Shown piece after piece: positions 9,247-20,177 of a stretch of DNA of 64,000 nucleotides; within the stretch, counting starts at the first letter, position 1, and every line of letters begins with the position of its first letter. The stretch comes from Enterococcus faecium. GTDB taxonomy: Bacteria; Bacillota; Bacilli; Lactobacillales; Enterococcaceae. The position numbers and the translations under genes were made by a program. The stretch covers positions 1,548,501 to 1,612,500 of the forward strand of contig NZ_CP118955.1 of the NCBI RefSeq assembly GCF_029023785.1, read 5' to 3'. The notes under the pieces are model-generated. The model was not told the origin of the DNA. It was given only the letters and a program-made list of their open reading frames with translations, and made no database searches.

Positions 9247-9288
9247 AAAAGAGACGCCACCTGTATTAATACAGATGGCGTCTCTTCA
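9247..9288. terminator. Terminator between parC and pflB, possibly bidirectional
   Basis: GAGACGCCACCTGTATT pairs with AATACAGATGGCGTCTC in a near-perfect stem. On the minus strand it ends in TTTTTC and follows the parC stop at 9306. Confidence 0.85.
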
Positions 9289-9305
9289 TTAAAATACTAC
9301 AACAG

Positions 9306-11756
9306 TTACGACTCGATGAAAATCTCAGGAGCATCGATAACTTCGATGACTTCTCCACCTTTTTTCTCATCCATCGCAAATGATCCATTCGATGTTCGAT
9401 CACCTATAGGGAAATCAGTTGGGTCAATCGTTAACTGCTGCCCTTTTTGATTCATCAAGGTTATTTCTTTTGATCTTCCTTCCGACATATAGATAATACG
9501 GTGCGGATTTTTTTTCAGCTCACGCATGACCGTCACTCCCCGCTTCGCACGTGAAGTTTGGCTGATTTCTTGAGCAAGCATGCGTTTAACAGCTCCTCGC
9601 TGAGTAACGATTACGATCGGCGTATCACCTTCTGCTAACACAAGCAGCCCGTTGATAATCCTATCTCCATCTTTCAAATTCATAGACTTCACTCCAGCTG
9701 CCTTTGCTCCAACAACGGGAACATCTGTTAAAGGATAGCGCAAACCCATTCCTTGATGCGTTACTAAGAAAACATCTAAGCCTGGCTGATCTTCTTTCAG
9801 ATACACAGCAATCAGTTCATCTTCTTCCGCCTTTAGCTTCATACAGCTGAGCGGACGGCTCTTATAGGTGCGCCATGGTTCGAACTCTGTCATTCGTGTT
9901 TGCTTGATCAATCCATTCTTGCTGATGAATACAAATGTTTTCTCTGCTTGAATTTTTTGATATGGGAAAACAGCTAAAATCGATTCGTCTACAGACAGAT
10001 TGGAGATTGTTTGAGAAATGTGCTCACCAGCATCTTTCCATTTCAAATCGGGTAGTTCATGGACAGGGCGGTAGATCACATTTGCTTTATTTGTGATCAG
10101 AAGAACATGGTCCAATGTACTCAATTCACCTGAGTATAGCAAGTAGTCGCCTTCTCGCATCCCGATTTCTTCTGGTTTGGAAGCACTATAAGAACGAAGG
10201 CTTGTTCGCTTCACATAGCCTTCTCGCGTCACACTGACAATTACGTCTTCTTGTGCCACTAAGACTTGCGTATCAATTTTGATTTCTTCGATTTCGTCTT
10301 CGATTGTCGTTAGACGAGCGGAAGAATAATTTTTTTTCACTTCTCGCAATTCTTTTTTCATAACAGAGAAAAGCTCTTTGTCATTTGAAAGGATTTTATT
10401 CAACTCTGTGATTTGCGCAATCAAGCTTTCGGATTCCTTTTGAAGCTCTGTGATATCCGTGTTCGTCAAACGGTATAATTGCAATGTGACAATTGCTTCT
10501 GCTTGTTCTTCTGTAAATTGAAAGACGTCGACTAAATTCTTTTTGGCGTCTTTTTTGTCTTTACTTTCACGAATCGTTGCGATTACTTCATCCAGAATCG
10601 ATAAAGCTTTCATCAATCCTTCTACGATATGCTGTCTTTTTTGAGCTTTGGCTAAATCGAATTGACTACGTTTTGTTATGACTTGCTTTCGATGCTCGAT
10701 ATAACTTCTTAAAATGTCTTTCAGTCCAACTTGATGCGGAGTCATATGGTCGATAGCGACCATATTGAAATTGTAATTGATCTGTAGCTCAGTGTTTTTG
10801 AACAAATAATTCAAAATTCCTTGAGCATTGGCGTCTTTTTTCAATTCGACGACAATTTGCAGACCTGTTCTATCACTTTCATCTCGTACTTCAGCTATTC
10901 CATCGATTTTCTTATTCAAACGGATCTCATCCATTTTTTTCACCAAGGTCGCTTTATTTACTTCATATGGGATTTCTGTGATCACGATTTGCTGTTTATT
11001 ACCCTTCATTGCCTCTATCTTTGTTTTCGAACGAAGAATAACTTTTCCTCGCCCTGTTTCATAAGCTTTTTTGATTTCATCTTTTCCTTGCAAGATCCCT
11101 CCTGTTGGAAAGTCAGGTCCAGGAATATATTCCATCAATTTTTCAAGGCTCGCTTGTGGATGATCGATCATATAGATTGTGCCATCGATCACTTCAGCTA
11201 AGTTATGAGTCGGGATTTCTGTTGCATATCCAGCAGATATACCTGTCGATCCATTGACGAGAAGGTTTGGGTATCGAGCTGGAAGGACTGTTGGTTCTTT
11301 TTCTGTATCATCAAAATTCCACACGAGATCGACTGTTTCTTTTTCGATATCTGCTAGCATCTCTCCACTTAACTTGGATAATCTGGCTTCAGTATAACGC
11401 ATCGCAGCAGGTGGATCACCGTCCATACTCCCGTTATTCCCGTGCATTTCGATCAGTACTTCCCGCAACTTCCAGTCTTGGCTCATGCGGACCATCGCTT
11501 CATAAATACTGCTGTCACCATGAGGATGATAATTCCCCATGATATTTCCGACAGATTTTGCTGATTTACGGAATCCTTTGTCATACGTATTGCCATCTTT
11601 GTTCATGGCAAATAATATCCGGCGTTGCACTGGCTTCAATCCATCACGGATATCAGGCAGTGCACGTTCTTGGATAATATATTTGGAATAACGTCCGAAG
11701 CGGTCACCCATCACTTCTTCTAAAGTTAATTCTTGTACTTCTTGTCGATTTTCCAT
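9306..11756 (-). CDS. parC: DNA topoisomerase IV subunit A
   Basis: The 816-residue protein decatenates daughter chromosomes together with ParE. The N-terminal breakage-reunion domain has catalytic Tyr121 in AAMRYTEAR. The quinolone-determining region reads HPHGDSSIYE: Ser82 and Glu86 correspond to the positions usually called Ser80 and Glu84, and both are the sensitive-type residues. A coiled-coil tower follows, then a C-terminal beta-propeller from about residue 500. It is ParC rather than GyrA because it directly follows parE (11-nt gap) and lacks a clear GyrA box. ATG at 11756 follows GGAGGT. Confidence 0.97.
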   Translation of the reverse strand: MENRQEVQELTLEEVMGDRFGRYSKYIIQERALPDIRDGLKPVQRRILFAMNKDGNTYDKGFRKSAKSVGNIMGNYHPHGDSSIYEAMVRMSQDWKLREVLIEMHGNNGSMDGDPPAAMRYTEARLSKLSGEMLADIEKETVDLVWNFDDTEKEPTVLPARYPNLLVNGSTGISAGYATEIPTHNLAEVIDGTIYMIDHPQASLEKLMEYIPGPDFPTGGILQGKDEIKKAYETGRGKVILRSKTKIEAMKGNKQQIVITEIPYEVNKATLVKKMDEIRLNKKIDGIAEVRDESDRTGLQIVVELKKDANAQGILNYLFKNTELQINYNFNMVAIDHMTPHQVGLKDILRSYIEHRKQVITKRSQFDLAKAQKRQHIVEGLMKALSILDEVIATIRESKDKKDAKKNLVDVFQFTEEQAEAIVTLQLYRLTNTDITELQKESESLIAQITELNKILSNDKELFSVMKKELREVKKNYSSARLTTIEDEIEEIKIDTQVLVAQEDVIVSVTREGYVKRTSLRSYSASKPEEIGMREGDYLLYSGELSTLDHVLLITNKANVIYRPVHELPDLKWKDAGEHISQTISNLSVDESILAVFPYQKIQAEKTFVFISKNGLIKQTRMTEFEPWRTYKSRPLSCMKLKAEEDELIAVYLKEDQPGLDVFLVTHQGMGLRYPLTDVPVVGAKAAGVKSMNLKDGDRIINGLLVLAEGDTPIVIVTQRGAVKRMLAQEISQTSRAKRGVTVMRELKKNPHRIIYMSEGRSKEITLMNQKGQQLTIDPTDFPIGDRTSNGSFAMDEKKGGEVIEVIDAPEIFIES

Positions 11757-11767
11757 CAGGTGACCTC

Positions 11768-13867
<2,100 letters not shown>

Positions 13868-13882
13868 CTAGAAAAGGTCGTG

Positions 13883-13950
13883 AAAAAAAAGAGGGTAGAC
13901 GAGAAATCAATTTTAATTATCTCCTAACCGCTTTTTCGACATTCCCCTCT
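13883..13950 (-). terminator. Terminator after the CoA-binding protein gene
   Basis: On the minus strand AGAGGGGAATGTCGA is partly paired with ..TCTCGTCTACCCTCT, followed by TTTTTTTC. It lies between the stop at 13979 and parE. Confidence 0.6.
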
Positions 13951-13978
13951 ATCGATCATCTCTTCTTTGTGGTCATTT

Positions 13979-14413
13979 TTATTTTTGGTTTTCTTTCAAC
14001 TTACCAAGTTCAATCTTAATACAACGATCCATTACGATATCTGTACGTCCTGCTTTTCTTAGCATCTCAGCTGCTTCTTTGTTTTCAATCCCTAATTGTG
14101 CCCAGAACACTTTAGCATCAGTTTTCAAAAAATCATCTGCTATTTCAGGTAAAAATTCACTCCGTCTAAATACATCTACGATATCGATTGGATCATCGAT
14201 TTCTGTCAAATTCGCATAGACTTTCTCGCCTAGAATTTCTTCACCAGCCAATAATGGATTTACTGGTATGATTTTATATCCATTGTCTTGCAATACCTGT
14301 GCAACCATGTAACTTGTTCGTTCTGGTTTATTGCTCAAGCCTACGACGGCAATATTTTTTGCTTCTTCCAAATAGTTGAAAATCGTTTCTTGTGTTGGAT
14401 TTTTTACAGACAT
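13979..14413 (-). CDS. CoA-binding domain protein (YccU-like)
   Basis: The protein has 144 residues and one CoA-binding Rossmann domain, the fold of the succinyl-CoA synthetase alpha-subunit N-terminus: IAVVGLSNKPERTSY near residue 23, then IIPVNP, DIVDVFRRSE and VFWAQLGIEN. No catalytic residues are known for this YccU/YneT family and its role is unsettled. ATG at 14413 follows AAGGGGTGG; a GTG nine bases upstream would overlap that site. It is a single gene between terminators, divergent from plsY. Confidence 0.85.
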   Translation of the reverse strand: MSVKNPTQETIFNYLEEAKNIAVVGLSNKPERTSYMVAQVLQDNGYKIIPVNPLLAGEEILGEKVYANLTEIDDPIDIVDVFRRSEFLPEIADDFLKTDAKVFWAQLGIENKEAAEMLRKAGRTDIVMDRCIKIELGKLKENQK

Positions 14414-14539
14414 TTCTGCCACCCCTTGCTTTTCTTTTTATTCCATCTATTATACTTGTATCTTTCATTTTTTCAATTGTTCCTGTTACCTATTCATGCT
14501 AAAATAAAGGATAGTTTTCAACTTGAAAGAGGGTAAAAA

Positions 14540-15178
14540 ATGAAATTGATCTTATTACTTATTTTAGCATATCTTTTAGGTTCTATTCCTTCCGGTGTCT
14601 GGATTGGCAAATTGTTTTTCAAAAAAGATATCCGACAACACGGGAGCGGTAATACTGGAACGACCAATACATTTCGTGTATTAGGCAAAACAGCCGGGAT
14701 TGTTGTCCTGCTTATGGATATTTTAAAAGGTACATTGGCTACTTGTTTGCCGATGATCTTCCACCTTTCTGGGATTAACCCTCTTTGGTTTGGGGTATGC
14801 GCCATTCTTGGCCATACATTTCCGATTTTTGCTGGGTTCAAAGGAGGAAAAGCTGTTGCGACAAGTGCAGGAATGCTTTTAGGATTTAATCCTGTATTTT
14901 TTGTTTATTCTTGTATCATCTTTATCGTTAGTTTATTTTGTACAAGTATGGTGAGTTTGAGCAGTATGATCAGTGCAGTATTGATCACTTTATCTACGAT
15001 CGTCCTTCCTTATGTAGCTCCTGTGATTTTGGCTAAGCCCAATTGGTTACTGACGATCATTGCCTTTTTAGTTTCTTCCTTTATCTTTTATCGGCATAAA
15101 GACAATATCAAGCGTATCAGAAACCATACTGAAAGTCGAATCCCGTTTGGTTTGAATAGCAGCAAGAAAAAATCCTGA
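14540..15178 (+). CDS. plsY: Acyl-phosphate:glycerol-3-phosphate acyltransferase
   Basis: The 212-residue integral membrane enzyme transfers an acyl chain from acyl-phosphate to glycerol-3-phosphate in the first step of phospholipid synthesis. The three conserved loop motifs can be seen: [11 protein letters not shown] near residue 14, [16 protein letters not shown] near 36 and [19 protein letters not shown] near 95. There are five to seven membrane segments. ATG at 14540 follows GAAAGAGGGT. In many Firmicutes plsY is divergent from parE/parC, as it is here with one small gene between them. Confidence 0.96.
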   Translation: MKLILLLILAYLLGSIPSGVWIGKLFFKKDIRQHGSGNTGTTNTFRVLGKTAGIVVLLMDILKGTLATCLPMIFHLSGINPLWFGVCAILGHTFPIFAGFKGGKAVATSAGMLLGFNPVFFVYSCIIFIVSLFCTSMVSLSSMISAVLITLSTIVLPYVAPVILAKPNWLLTIIAFLVSSFIFYRHKDNIKRIRNHTESRIPFGLNSSKKKS

Positions 15179-15200
15179 TACTTTTTCATTCCAAAGAGAT

Positions 15201-15309
15201 AAAACGGGAGTGTGACAAATCGATGTCACACTCCCTTATTACTTACAGGATAGCTTTTTTACACACCTTGGTAAACGGTGTTCCCTGCTAACTTCTCGGT
15301 CACAACCTC
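15201..15309. repeat. Intergenic hairpin repeat, copy 1, with terminator
   Basis: GGGAGTGTGACA (15206-15217) and TGTCACACTCCC (15225-15236) form a strong hairpin that can terminate plsY or the convergent epimerase gene. The flanking DNA also matches 39922-40033: both contain TGTCACAxTCCCTTATT, then TAAACGGTGT, then CACAxCCTC in the same order. It is therefore a dispersed element rather than an isolated terminator. Confidence 0.65.
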
Positions 15310-16185
15310 TTACTTCACTGTGATGGAATATTTTGTCTTGAAGATTTCATGGGCACCTAGTTGATTGATCCCTACTTTTTCCATCAAGTTTCCACTACTG
15401 TTCACCGTGTCAGCGATTCCGCACCACGGTTCGATACAAACGAAAGGCGCTTCTTTTGGATAAGGAGACCAGATCCCTACATAAGGCATATCTTTATAGC
15501 TTAAAGTTACGCTATGGGAAGATTTTTCACTTCGAATGGCGTACGCATTTAGACCCCTTGTTTCAAAAACCAAGGCATCTTGCTCAAAAAGTTCACGATT
15601 CAAAGCCAGATTCGTATTTGTCTGACCTAACGTCTTTTGATCCATATCGATGAATGGGCCTTTCAATGGTAGGCGTAATCTTGATTTCAATGGAGAAAAT
15701 GCCAGATAGAAATCTTCAAATGACAATCCTTCTTCAAGAGGTACATTGAAAGCAGGATGTCCACCGATAGAAAAGAACATTTCTTTTTCACCGGTATTTG
15801 CCACTTGATAATGAACCGTGATGCCGTCTCCTCCTAATTCATAGCTGATCACTAATTCAAAATCAAATGGATACTTTTCTAATGTCTCCGGCGTACTCCT
15901 TAAGATGAAACTAGCCATTTCTTGTCCATGTTCAATGACTTCAAAATCCATATCCCGAGCAAATCCGTGTTGCCCCATTTGATATGTTTTCCCTTGATAA
16001 ACATACTGATCATCTTTTAAACGTCCAACAAAAGGGAATAAAACCGGTGCATGTCTGCCCCAATACGCTGGATCACCTTGCCAGATATACTCTAAACCAT
16101 GTTCTTTTGATTTCAGACTGATCAATTCCGCACCGTGTTCAGCGATTTCGGCGATCAGCTGGTCATTTTGAATAATAACAGTCAT
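15310..16185 (-). CDS. Aldose 1-epimerase family protein (LacX-like)
   Basis: The 291-residue protein has the galactose-mutarotase beta-sandwich pattern: QHGFARD near 77 (catalytic His), GGHPAFN near 148 (second His) and a C-terminal FVCIEPWCG containing the likely catalytic Glu. It is closer to the LacX branch than to GalM. It interconverts alpha and beta anomers of a hexose or sugar phosphate; the substrate cannot be assigned. The second of two nearby ATGs (16185) is chosen because GGAGG lies 7 nt before it and only about 1 nt before the first. It is not part of a sugar operon here. Confidence 0.85.
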   Translation of the reverse strand: MTVIIQNDQLIAEIAEHGAELISLKSKEHGLEYIWQGDPAYWGRHAPVLFPFVGRLKDDQYVYQGKTYQMGQHGFARDMDFEVIEHGQEMASFILRSTPETLEKYPFDFELVISYELGGDGITVHYQVANTGEKEMFFSIGGHPAFNVPLEEGLSFEDFYLAFSPLKSRLRLPLKGPFIDMDQKTLGQTNTNLALNRELFEQDALVFETRGLNAYAIRSEKSSHSVTLSYKDMPYVGIWSPYPKEAPFVCIEPWCGIADTVNSSGNLMEKVGINQLGAHEIFKTKYSITVK

Positions 16186-16214
16186 TGCCATTCCTCCAAC
16201 TTCGACTTACTTTT

Positions 16215-16260
16215 TAAAATGGGAAGGCTGGAACAAACATTTCTATCTGCCCCAGTCCCC
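16215..16260 (-). terminator. Terminator after codY
   Basis: On the minus strand GGGGACTGGGGCAG and TTCCAGCCTTCCC form an imperfect stem, followed by ATTTT. It lies just after the codY stop. Confidence 0.55.
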
Positions 16261-16266
16261 TTACTT

Positions 16267-17058
16267 CTAATAACTGTGTTTTGCTAACTCGTCTTTAAAA
16301 CGGGAATTCAATACTTTTAAATAAGTTCCCTTCATGCCTAACGAACGAGATTCAATGATTCCAGCTGATTCCAATTTTCGTAAAGCATTGACGATCACAG
16401 AACGAGTGATGCCGATACTATCGGCAATATTAGAAGCAGTCAGACGACCTTCATCTCCATCCAATGCTTCAAAGATAGCTTGTACAGCCTTCAATTCGCT
16501 ATAAGATAATGTGTTGATTGCCATTTGGACAGCCGTTGCACTCCGTACATCTGCTTCGATGCTTCGAGACTTCTGATAAAGGATCTGCATACCGACAACC
16601 GTAGCTCCATATTCTGCTAAGACTAGATCGTCATCTGCAAACGATTGTTCCATACGAGATAAGATAATCGTACCCAAACGTTCGCCAGCTCCAAAGATCG
16701 GAACGACAGTCGTCAGACCAAATGGATATTTCTCTCTTGACTCTACCGGAAATGCAGTAATATCACTAGTAATTGGGATATTAGCTTCAGTTTTCATCAA
16801 CTGTGCCACTGTATCAGTATAAGATTCAGGAAATTGTTTCTCAACAAACATTGTTTTGATTCGTTCATTGTTCACATCGTGACGTTCATTATAACCTAGT
16901 AATACTCCGTCACTTCCTATGATATAGGTGTTGCTGTCAAGAATACCACCTAGTGTGACAGCCATTTTATCGTAAGGCAAATCTGCTTGCATGTCAAAAG
17001 TATTCTTTTGCTGCAAAAGTGTGTTTATCTTGCGGGTTTTCGTTAGCAAGTCTGTCAT
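16267..17058 (-). CDS. codY: GTP- and branched-chain-amino-acid-sensing repressor CodY
   Basis: The 263-residue global regulator of nutrient response has an N-terminal GAF domain (residues 1-150, with effector-pocket region YNERHDVNNERIK and FPESYT) and a C-terminal winged helix-turn-helix (ASNIADSIGITRSVIVNALRKLE). The DNA-recognition helix is identical in pattern to other CodY proteins. It ends the xerC-hslV-hslU-codY operon, the order known in Bacillus. A CodY-like box is visible near the operon promoter, which would allow autoregulation. Confidence 0.98.
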   Translation of the reverse strand: MTDLLTKTRKINTLLQQKNTFDMQADLPYDKMAVTLGGILDSNTYIIGSDGVLLGYNERHDVNNERIKTMFVEKQFPESYTDTVAQLMKTEANIPITSDITAFPVESREKYPFGLTTVVPIFGAGERLGTIILSRMEQSFADDDLVLAEYGATVVGMQILYQKSRSIEADVRSATAVQMAINTLSYSELKAVQAIFEALDGDEGRLTASNIADSIGITRSVIVNALRKLESAGIIESRSLGMKGTYLKVLNSRFKDELAKHSY

Positions 17059-17075
17059 TGTCGTCCTCCGATTTT

Positions 17076-18476
17076 TTATAAAATATAGCGACTTAAATCT
17101 TCATTTGCCGCAATTGAGCCAAGTTTGTCATCCACATATGCTTCTGTGATCGTTATTTCTCCCATTTGCATATCTGGTGCTTCAAATAATAGATCTTCTA
17201 GTAGTTTTTCCAAAATGGTATGCAGTCTGCGTGCGCCGATATTATCTGTGTCACGGTTGACATCGAAAGCGATTTGAGCGATCCGTTCAATTGCTTCTTT
17301 TGTAAACGTAACTGACACATTTTCTGTACCGATCAACGCGACGTATTGTTTTACTAAAGCATTATTTGGTTCGGTCAGAATCTTCACAAAATCTTCAGCT
17401 GTCAAATCATCTAATTCTACCCGTATCGGGAAGCGTCCTTGAAGTTCTGGAATTAGATCACTTGGTTTAGACAAATGGAAAGCTCCTGAAGCAATGAATA
17501 GGACGTGATCTGTTTGGATGATCCCGTATTTTGTGTTTACTTGTGAACCTTCGACAATTGGCAATATGTCTCTTTGGACGCCTTCTCTGGATACTTCTCC
17601 AGATTGCTGTGATTTAGAAGTGATCTTATCGATTTCATCGATAAAAATAATTCCACTTTCTTCCGCTAATTTGATTGCCTCACTATGGATATCAGCATCC
17701 TTGACTAATTTTGCTGATTCTTCCTTGATCAATAACTCTAAAGCTTCTTTGACTGTTACCGTCCGTTCCACTTTTTTCTTCGGTGTCAAAGCACCTAGAG
17801 TTTCATTTAGGTCGATCCCCATTTGCTCCAATCCATTGTTCATCATTGGTGCAGGTTTCTTTTGGTCTTCAACTTCAATGGTTACTTCACGACTATCCAG
17901 TAAACCCTTTTGTAGTTGTTCCAAGACTGTACGGCGATTGATTCGAATATCTTCTGTCACTTCTTCTTGCGGTTCAGCGGTATTTTGCTGGCTAGCATTA
18001 AAAAGATTCATCATTTGTTCAAATTGATTAGTGGATTGTTTCTGTTCTTTTTTGATACCAGGTACCAAGATTTTTACCAAACGTTTTTCTGCATTTTTTT
18101 TAGCACTTGTGTATACACGGCTGTACTGCTCTTTTTCTACGATTTGGATCGCATTTTCTACTAAATCCCGAACCATTGATTCTACATCTCTTCCGACATA
18201 ACCGACTTCAGTAAATTTTGTTGCTTCGACTTTGACAAATGGTGCATTGACGATTTTTGCCAAACGTCGTGCGATTTCTGTTTTACCGACCCCTGTAGGT
18301 CCGATCATCAGCATATTTTTTGGTGTAATATCTTGTTGCATTTTTTCATCTAACTGCAAACGGCGATAGCGGTTACGCAAAGCAACGGCAACAGATTTTT
18401 TTGCTGCGTGCTGTCCTACGATATATTCATCTAATTCACTTACGATTTGTCTTGGTGTTTGTTTTAATTCATACAT
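17076..18476 (-). CDS. hslU: HslU (ClpY) ATPase subunit of the HslVU protease
   Basis: The 466-residue AAA+ unfoldase has Walker [10 protein letters not shown] near residue 55, the pore loop [14 protein letters not shown] near 83, an I-domain from about 105 to 240, Walker B IIFIDEID near 275, sensor-2 GARRLHT near 415, and a C-terminal LSRYIL tail that docks in HslV. It forms a hexamer that feeds proteins to HslV. ATG at 18476 is preceded by AGAGGTGAG. Stop-to-start gaps of 13-17 nt to hslV and codY show one operon. Confidence 0.97.
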   Translation of the reverse strand: MYELKQTPRQIVSELDEYIVGQHAAKKSVAVALRNRYRRLQLDEKMQQDITPKNMLMIGPTGVGKTEIARRLAKIVNAPFVKVEATKFTEVGYVGRDVESMVRDLVENAIQIVEKEQYSRVYTSAKKNAEKRLVKILVPGIKKEQKQSTNQFEQMMNLFNASQQNTAEPQEEVTEDIRINRRTVLEQLQKGLLDSREVTIEVEDQKKPAPMMNNGLEQMGIDLNETLGALTPKKKVERTVTVKEALELLIKEESAKLVKDADIHSEAIKLAEESGIIFIDEIDKITSKSQQSGEVSREGVQRDILPIVEGSQVNTKYGIIQTDHVLFIASGAFHLSKPSDLIPELQGRFPIRVELDDLTAEDFVKILTEPNNALVKQYVALIGTENVSVTFTKEAIERIAQIAFDVNRDTDNIGARRLHTILEKLLEDLLFEAPDMQMGEITITEAYVDDKLGSIAANEDLSRYIL

Positions 18477-18489
18477 ATCTACTCACCTC

Positions 18490-19038
18490 TTACAGTTCTT
18501 CTACGATAATATTATGATTAGTAAAGATACAGATATCTGCGGCAATATTTAACGCATTTTCTGCAATTTCTTTCGCACTCATGTCGTTTTGAGCATAGTT
18601 TTTCATTGCTCGGGCTGCAGCCAACGCAAAATTCCCTCCTGATCCGATAGCTAAGATACCATCATCTGGTGTGATAACTTCTCCTGTACCTGAAACAAGA
18701 AGCATTTCTTTATCATTCATTACGATCAGCATCGCTTCAAGTTTTTGCATAGATTGCTGTGTCCGCCATTCTTGAGCTAATTCGACAGCTGCGCGTTGTA
18801 GATTCCCGTTATATTCGTTTAGTTTGCCTTCAAATTTTTCTTCTAAAGTAAACGCATCTGCAACACTTCCGGCGAAACCTACAACAACTTCTCCATTGTA
18901 GATACGTCGTACTTTCTTTGCAGTGCCTTTCATGACAACAGATTCACCCATTGTTACTTGGCCATCTCCAGCCATAGCAAATTTCCCGTCTTTTTCGACG
19001 GCACAGATAGTGGTTGAATGAAATGGTGATTCGACCAT
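18490..19038 (-). CDS. hslV: HslV (ClpQ) peptidase subunit
   Basis: The 182-residue threonine peptidase of the proteasome family has the core [44 protein letters not shown] and [13 protein letters not shown]. In Gram-negative HslV the mature chain starts at the TT pair, but here Thr9-Thr10 follow an eight-residue extension, as in other Firmicutes. ATG at 19038 has a strong AGGAGG 8 nt upstream, so the extension is real. It works with HslU encoded by the next gene. Confidence 0.96.
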   Translation of the reverse strand: MVESPFHSTTICAVEKDGKFAMAGDGQVTMGESVVMKGTAKKVRRIYNGEVVVGFAGSVADAFTLEEKFEGKLNEYNGNLQRAAVELAQEWRTQQSMQKLEAMLIVMNDKEMLLVSGTGEVITPDDGILAIGSGGNFALAAARAMKNYAQNDMSAKEIAENALNIAADICIFTNHNIIVEEL

Positions 19039-19074
19039 GTTTGTTTCCTCCTAAATTTGTTCTTTTCCTTATTT

Positions 19075-19980
19075 TTACGCTCTTGGATGGAAAGAACGAT
19101 AGTTTTTTTGTAAACTTTCTTTTGTTACATGGGCATAGATCTGGGTAGTCGATAAATTGGCATGTCCTAGCAATTCTTGGACTGTCCGCAAATCTGCCCC
19201 ATTATTTAATAAATGAGTAGCAAATGTATGGCGCAGCATGTGAGGATGGATATCACTATCCAAACTGCTTTTTTTGATCATTTGATTCAAGACATATTCA
19301 ATTCCAGTAGGCGTGATTGGTTTTCCATGATGATTCACAAAAACGATATCATGCTCTTCGTGATATTTTGTCATCAATACCTGGCGGCCTTCCCTGAAAT
19401 ATTCTTGCAGAGCATCTTGAGCAAAAGAACCTAGAGGAGCATATCTCTCTTTGTTCCCTTTACCATGGATCAACATGACCTCTGAATCAAAATCAATGTC
19501 TGATACCGACAAACTGCTACACTCACTTAAACGGATGCCTGACCCGTAAAGGACTTCCAGTAAAGCGCGGTTCCTCAAATCCAAAGGACTATCTCCTGCT
19601 ACGCTGTCAAAAAGTGCTTGCATTTCATTTTCATAAAAAAAACGTGGCAGTCTCAAATTTTTCTTTTTGAGATGAACGTAAGAAAATGGATTTTCTTTTA
19701 TCACTTCTTCTTTGAGAAGATACTGATAAAACGAACGTAGGCTGGCTATCTTGCGACTGATAGAATTTCTGCTATAGCTAGGACGATGATCAGCTAATGC
19801 ACTCAAATAGACACGAACCGTAAAATATTCCGCCTTCAGCAGATCAGCGTCTCCAGATTCCTCCAAAAAATGTTTGAAATGGAGAATGTCTTCTTCATAT
19901 GCTTCTTTCGTTTTTTCTGAATATCCTCTTTCGACAATCAAATAACGCAAAAATTTTTGTTCCCACGTGGCTTCTGTCAT
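19075..19980 (-). CDS. xerC: Tyrosine recombinase XerC
   Basis: The 301-residue site-specific recombinase resolves chromosome dimers at dif with XerD, which is encoded at 61909. The SAM-like core-binding domain (residues 1-100) is followed by the catalytic domain with Arg in GSGIRLSE, HxxR in HPHMLRHTFATH, the second His in LGHANLSTTQ and nucleophile Tyr in IYAHVT. ATG at 19980 follows AAGGTGA; an upstream in-frame extension of 13 codons lacks a ribosome site. It is first in the xerC-hslVU-codY operon, the codV position of Bacillus, which decides XerC over XerD. Confidence 0.94.
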   Translation of the reverse strand: MTEATWEQKFLRYLIVERGYSEKTKEAYEEDILHFKHFLEESGDADLLKAEYFTVRVYLSALADHRPSYSRNSISRKIASLRSFYQYLLKEEVIKENPFSYVHLKKKNLRLPRFFYENEMQALFDSVAGDSPLDLRNRALLEVLYGSGIRLSECSSLSVSDIDFDSEVMLIHGKGNKERYAPLGSFAQDALQEYFREGRQVLMTKYHEEHDIVFVNHHGKPITPTGIEYVLNQMIKKSSLDSDIHPHMLRHTFATHLLNNGADLRTVQELLGHANLSTTQIYAHVTKESLQKNYRSFHPRA

Positions 19981-20009
19981 TTTCTCACCTTCCTTTTGTC
20001 CCAGAGAAT

Positions 20010-20038
20010 AATTTAGCACAGCGTTTATAAAAAGACAA
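20010..20038 (-). promoter_or_regulatory. Probable promoter of the xerC-hslVU-codY operon
   Basis: On the minus strand, -35 TTGTCT (20033-20038) and -10 TAAATT (20010-20015) are spaced 17 bp apart, about 30 bp before the xerC start. Confidence 0.5.
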
Positions 20039-20041
20039 ATA

Positions 20042-20056
20042 AATTGTCAGAATTTA
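20042..20056. promoter_or_regulatory. CodY-box-like sequence at the codY operon promoter
   Basis: AATTGTCAGAATTTA matches the CodY box AATTTTCWGAAAATT at 11 of 15 positions and lies directly upstream of the -35 element. The AT-rich surroundings make chance matches possible. Confidence 0.3.
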
Positions 20057-20131
20057 ACCAATATTTCTAAGTTTGTTCACAATTGGCGCAATTCCTCACA
20101 TTTTGTTTGAGAAATTCTTAAGAAAAACGCA

Positions 20132-20165
20132 AGAAAAAGAGCGAGACTATCCGTCTCACCCTCTT
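20132..20165 (-). terminator. Terminator after trmFO
   Basis: On the minus strand GAGGGTGAGAC and GTCTCGCTC enclose a 5-nt loop and are followed by TTTTTC. It separates trmFO from the xerC operon. Confidence 0.88.
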
Positions 20166-20177
20166 CATGGAGTTTCC

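Noticed and set aside
10821..11201. Open frame of 126 codons on the plus strand inside parC
   Set aside because: Antisense shadow of a conserved gene with no ribosome site.
17518..18027. Open frame of 169 codons on the plus strand inside hslU
   Set aside because: Antisense to the I-domain of HslU with Ser/Ile-rich random composition; no start signals.
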